A stretch of 7,611 nucleotides of DNA. Origin: an uncultured Leptospiraceae bacterium. GTDB lineage: Bacteria > Spirochaetota > Leptospiria > Leptospirales > Leptospiraceae. Below the pieces are notes generated by a model. That model was not told where the DNA came from, did not search any database, and worked only from the letters and a program-made list of their open reading frames with translations. The first letter of the stretch is position 1; each line of letters begins with the position of its first letter. The stretch lies in the NCBI GenBank assembly GCA_937924465.1, contig CALDSP010000336.1, forward strand, positions 1 through 7,611. The letters run 5' to 3'. Position numbers and translations under genes: made by a program. Positions 6,402-7,611 of this stretch are shown piece by piece.

Positions 6402-6935
6402 ATGTCCATAGTGAAATCTAAAATTCGCACTATTCCCAATTGGCCTAAGCCTGGTATCATGTTTCGAGATATTACCACTTTGCTAATAGACCCGGAGGGT
6501 TTAGCGTTAACGATTGGCACTTTTGTTGCTCGTTATGAAAAAGCGGCTCTTACAAAAGTTGCAGCTATTGAGGCACGTGGATTTATTACTGGAGCGGCTC
6601 TTGCTTTTCAGTTGGGAATAGGATTTGTTCCTGTACGAAAAAAAGGAAAACTTCCAGGTGAAACTGTGGCGGAGGAATACCAACTAGAGTATGGTACTGA
6701 TCAAATTGAAATTCACAAGGATGCAATTAATTCTAAAGATAGAGTTCTTATTATGGATGATCTAATTGCTACTGGTGGGACGTTAGGTGCAACTATTTCT
6801 CTTATTCGAAAATTAGGTGGAGAAGTTCATGAGGCTGGAGTAATTATTGATCTTCCAGACTTGGGTGGCTCTAAAATGATTAAAGAAAAATATGGCGTAA
6901 ACGTTTATTCCATTTGTCAATTTGAGGGTCATTAA
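6402..6935 (+). CDS. apt: Adenine phosphoribosyltransferase
   Basis: This encodes 177 residues from ATG 6402, the usual Apt length. The enzyme makes AMP from adenine and PRPP in the cytoplasm (purine salvage). Visible signatures are IPNWPKPGIMFRDIT (11-25), typical of the Apt N-terminus; AAIEARGFITGAALA (54-68); VPVRKKGKLPGET (76-88), the flexible-loop region; LEYG (95-98), whose Glu-Tyr match the catalytic pair of human APRT as I remember it; and the PRPP-binding loop VLIMDDLIATGGT (115-127). No catalytic residue is missing. The start MSIVKSKIRTI matches leptospiral Apt from memory, so I reject the upstream in-frame TTG at 6363. GGAAG lies only one base before the ATG, closer than usual, and is better spaced for GTG 6411, so a start three codons later is possible. 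The stop overlaps the convergent neighbour by four bases. Confidence 0.96.
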   Translation: MSIVKSKIRTIPNWPKPGIMFRDITTLLIDPEGLALTIGTFVARYEKAALTKVAAIEARGFITGAALAFQLGIGFVPVRKKGKLPGETVAEEYQLEYGTDQIEIHKDAINSKDRVLIMDDLIATGGTLGATISLIRKLGGEVHEAGVIIDLPDLGGSKMIKEKYGVNVYSICQFEGH

Positions 6936-7611
6936 TCTTCTTTAGGATTGTCTGCGGGATTTTTGGAAACTCTAACTCTTATTTCATTTCCTAAATAGTT
7001 CCAAGCTATTGGAAAAAGTTTTTTGAGAATATGAATTCCACGTCCTGTAGGAATATTCTTTCTTTCTGGGAGTGAGGGGTCTGGAACCTCACTTGGATCA
7101 AAACCTTTTCCCATGTCAATTACATGAACGTCTAAAAAATTTTTTGTTTCAAAAATTTGTACTGTAATTTTATCATCTGTTCTTTTTCCACCATGCTCTA
7201 ATGCGTTATCAATTGTTTCATCTACAATGAGGCTAAACCAAAACTCACTTATAAAACTTTTCCAATTTTCTACTTCATACATTTTCCAAAGTTCATTTTT
7301 GAGATAGGAAGCTCCTTTATTGGTAGCGGGCGCTTCTTTTTGAATCACAAGACGAGGGATTTCTCCATACAAAAAGATAGATAAGATCCCAGGATAAAAA
7401 CTCAAGAAACTGAATTGAGAAAAAGCTAGACCTAACCAAAAAAGAAAGAATATGTCAATTATTTTAATTCCTATGTTTATGTTTTCAAAAGGAATATTAT
7501 TATAAATTACAAGACCTATGAGAATTGTAGTTATGAGTAATATAAGTAGTAATCCTTTCAGAAGAAATTTGCGAACTTGTTTTACGGAGTTGTTTAACTT
7601 TATAAAAATAA
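6932..7611 (-). CDS. Membrane-anchored RsbW/SpoIIAB-like ATPase (N-terminus outside window)
   Basis: The frame is open from TAA at 6932-6934 to the right edge, giving 225 visible residues. A TTG at 7405 could be mistaken for a start, but in-frame coding continues upstream with no stop. The visible N-terminal part carries two hydrophobic stretches, about residues 16-35 (LLLILLITTILIGLVIY) and 50-69 (IIDIFFLFWLGLAF), and perhaps a third near 70-80. The C-terminal part is a HATPase_c_2 domain: N-box VDETIDNALEHGG (129-141), G1 box IDMGKGFDP (164-172) and GRGIHILKKL (189-198). The closing GNEIRVRVSK also fits RsbW-type anti-sigma kinases. It probably binds ATP at the inner membrane and phosphorylates or sequesters an anti-sigma antagonist or other partner-switching protein. 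There is no HisKA-like phosphoacceptor segment between membrane and ATPase, which argues against an ordinary sensor kinase. No partner is visible in the window. Confidence 0.82.
   Translation of the reverse strand, partial: IFIKLNNSVKQVRKFLLKGLLLILLITTILIGLVIYNNIPFENINIGIKIIDIFFLFWLGLAFSQFSFLSFYPGILSIFLYGEIPRLVIQKEAPATNKGASYLKNELWKMYEVENWKSFISEFWFSLIVDETIDNALEHGGKRTDDKITVQIFETKNFLDVHVIDMGKGFDPSEVPDPSLPERKNIPTGRGIHILKKLFPIAWNYLGNEIRVRVSKNPADNPKED

Overview
The window is strongly AT-rich (roughly one third G+C by eye) and most likely comes from a Leptospira or a close relative in the Leptospiraceae. The best evidence is the adenine phosphoribosyltransferase, whose N-terminus (MSIVKSKIRTIPNWPKPGI) and overall sequence closely match the leptospiral Apt as I remember it. 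An envelope protein with OmpL47-type repeats, a family typical of leptospires, and an RsbW-like regulatory ATPase fit the same assignment. No database search was possible.

Layout, left to right. (1) A forward envelope/secretion cluster, 2-3211: the C-terminal half of a TonB-like protein cut by the left edge, a small secreted protein of unknown function, and a large secreted papain-family cysteine protease with four fibronectin type III-like repeats. The gaps are 2 and 28 bases, so one transcript is likely. (2) A forward two-gene module, 3284-4263, behind a possible sigma70-type promoter: a 68-residue protein overlapping by ATGA a nucleotidyltransferase-fold protein whose catalytic carboxylates look partly replaced by Asn. 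(3) A reverse two-gene unit, 6298-4251: an exported protein with OmpL47-type Ig-like repeats, behind a near-perfect Shine-Dalgarno, whose stop overlaps the TTG start of a bile acid:sodium symporter family transporter. (4) apt, forward, 6402-6935. (5) A reverse gene, 7611-6932, that runs off the right edge: a membrane-anchored RsbW/SpoIIAB-type ATPase, probably a regulator of a sigma-factor or partner-switching cascade.

Both convergent junctions (4251-4263 and 6932-6935) have overlapping 3' ends, and I see no intrinsic terminator at either. The only non-coding stretches are short: 3212-3283 and the divergent region 6299-6401. I see no RNA gene, mobile element or CRISPR array.

The most interesting points are the secreted protease, which lacks a classical pro-region and is preceded by a small secreted protein whose pattern loosely resembles NTR/TIMP-like inhibitors, and the apparent pseudo-nucleotidyltransferase coupled to a tiny partner. 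Both functional readings are hypotheses. Most of the rest is ordinary chromosomal content.
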